Source: an uncultured Clostridiaceae bacterium
GTDB taxonomy: Bacteria > Bacillota > Clostridia > Lachnospirales > Lachnospiraceae
Length of the DNA stretch: 6,241 bases
Reading direction: 5' to 3'
NCBI GenBank assembly: GCA_949841235.1
Contig: CATKZA010000116.1
Location: 1-6,241, forward strand
Part shown: one piece after another, positions 5,397 through 6,241 of the stretch
Numbering within the stretch: the stretch's first letter is position 1
Layout: each line of letters starts with the position of its first letter
The notes under the pieces: generated by a model
What the model was told of the DNA's origin: nothing
Databases searched by the model: none
What the model saw: the letters and a program-made list of their open reading frames with translations, nothing else
Program-made: the position numbers and the translations under genes

Positions 5397-6080
5397 ATGA
5401 GAATCGGCATATGTGATGATAACGAAAAGGAGCATGCATTTTTAATGCAGACATGCGACCTGTATGGGGAGCATACGTACATGCATTTTTACTCCGGGGA
5501 AGAATTGCTCCATGCAGAGAGATTCCCCGAACTGTTATTCTTGGACATAGAGATGTCTGCCCTGAACGGGCTGGATGTGATGTACCATCTCGAGAGGAGC
5601 AATCCCAGCCCCTACATCCTCTTTTATACCTGCCATATTGAACTGATATCGGACGCATTCGGCAAAAAAGTGCTGGGTTTTTTGCGCAAGCCTGTTTCTG
5701 CCAGGGAGATCCGGAAATATCTGTGTCGGGCGGAGGGGCTGCTTACTGCCCAGGAAACGGTTCTATTGGAAAACGATGAAAAACTGTCTCTGGGAAACAT
5801 CTTGTATATAGAAAGCGATGGAAATTATTCCATTTTCCACACTGGCACTAGAGAATTGGTTTTTTCCCGCATTGGCATGAAGGAGTGGGCGGAACAGTTG
5901 TCCCATGCCTCTTTTTCCTATATTCACAGGAAATATATTGTCAATCTCTATCATGTGAGGGATATCAGCGGGCAGTTTATGGTAATGGCGGATGGGGAGC
6001 GGCTTCCGATCAGCCGCAGACGCCTCAGGGAAACGAGACAGAACTTTAAGGATTTTTTGTTTCACAAGAAGTCTTTTTAG
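5397..6080 (+). CDS. LytTR family response regulator
   Basis: This cytoplasmic response regulator has an N-terminal receiver and a C-terminal LytTR DNA-binding domain (AgrA/ComE/LytR class), and is the likely partner of the kinase just upstream. Receiver residues are all present: the acidic pair D7-D8, phospho-acceptor D50 in LFLDIEM, T78 and K98 (RKP). The LytTR domain, about 118-222, shows ILYIESDGNYS (135-145), SYIHRKYIVNLYHV (174-187) and LPISRRR (203-209). The length of 227 is close to the family norm of 230-250. Its ATG lies only 4 nt after the kinase stop, with AAGGG (5380-5384) inside the kinase gene 12 nt before it, so translation is probably coupled. No intrinsic terminator follows; the second fold-back copy begins 34 bp after the stop. 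Confidence 0.92.
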   Translation: MRIGICDDNEKEHAFLMQTCDLYGEHTYMHFYSGEELLHAERFPELLFLDIEMSALNGLDVMYHLERSNPSPYILFYTCHIELISDAFGKKVLGFLRKPVSAREIRKYLCRAEGLLTAQETVLLENDEKLSLGNILYIESDGNYSIFHTGTRELVFSRIGMKEWAEQLSHASFSYIHRKYIVNLYHVRDISGQFMVMADGERLPISRRRLRETRQNFKDFLFHKKSF

Positions 6081-6114
6081 ATGGGATAAACGGCTAACCC
6101 GTGAAAAATGCATT

Positions 6115-6241
6115 GTTACTATTCACAGTCAAATTGAAGATGGATAATATCTTGTTATCTGCCAGTAACTTGTATTTTTGCAGACTGCAATAAATTTTTT
6201 GAAGTGTTTTTTGCTTAGATGTTGTGAAGGCATCCGAAAAA
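6115..6241. mobile_element. Second copy of the fold-back element (partial, cut by the window end)
   Basis: From GTTACTATTCACAGTC the sequence follows the reverse complement of the first copy's right arm: the first 73 bases differ at 3 positions, with weaker matching after that to CATCCGAAAAA at the window end. It stops resembling the first copy's left arm after about 49 bases. The second copy is therefore probably inverted relative to the first. Its remaining length is outside the window. Confidence 0.85.

Noticed and set aside
6081..6114. Terminator after the response regulator (ACGG-CTAAC-CCGT)
   Set aside because: The stem is only 4 bp with no following T-tract, so it is not supportable as an intrinsic terminator.

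Overview
The window looks like chromosomal DNA of an anaerobic, spore-forming Firmicute of the class Clostridia, probably Lachnospiraceae or a relative. The evidence is a dipicolinate synthase operon (spore-specific), an FprA-type flavodiiron protein (typical of strict anaerobes), an AgrC/AgrA-like two-component pair and AGGAGG-type ribosome binding sites. The taxon is inferred from gene content, not from a marker gene.

Layout. Positions 1-144 are the 3' end of an unrecognised plus-strand gene, followed by a strong GC-rich hairpin (194-225). Positions 261-383 are a non-coding patch of short tandem and inverted repeats. On the minus strand, 1793-387 encodes dpaA then dpaB (18 nt apart). A near-perfect sigma-K-type promoter lies upstream of dpaA (1939-1911). 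Diverging from it is a good sigma-A-type promoter (1957-1985), overlapped by a 7-4-7 palindrome, which drives fprA (2055-3218).

Positions 3277-3898 hold a gene-less 622-bp element that is almost entirely one giant imperfect inverted repeat. Its terminal 50 bp match with a single mismatch, and the two arms meet at a 7-bp stem with a 7-nt loop (3595-3615). A second copy enters at 6115 and runs off the window. Between the two copies sits a two-gene operon: a membrane histidine kinase of the AgrC/HPK10 type (4085-5392) and a LytTR response regulator (5397-6080). The operon has its own predicted promoter (3925-3953), 26 bp from the element's end. The first 127 bp of the second copy resemble the right arm of the first rather than its left arm, so the two copies appear to lie in opposite orientation with the same arm type facing the two-component genes.

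Function. dpaAB makes the dipicolinic acid loaded into the spore core, in the mother cell late in sporulation. FprA reduces O2 (or NO) to protect anaerobic metabolism. The kinase/regulator pair probably senses a peptide or other extracellular signal and controls genes through LytTR-binding sites, but no signal-peptide or processing gene (agrB/agrD-like) is present here. The most unusual item is the fold-back element family and its placement on both sides of the two-component operon.
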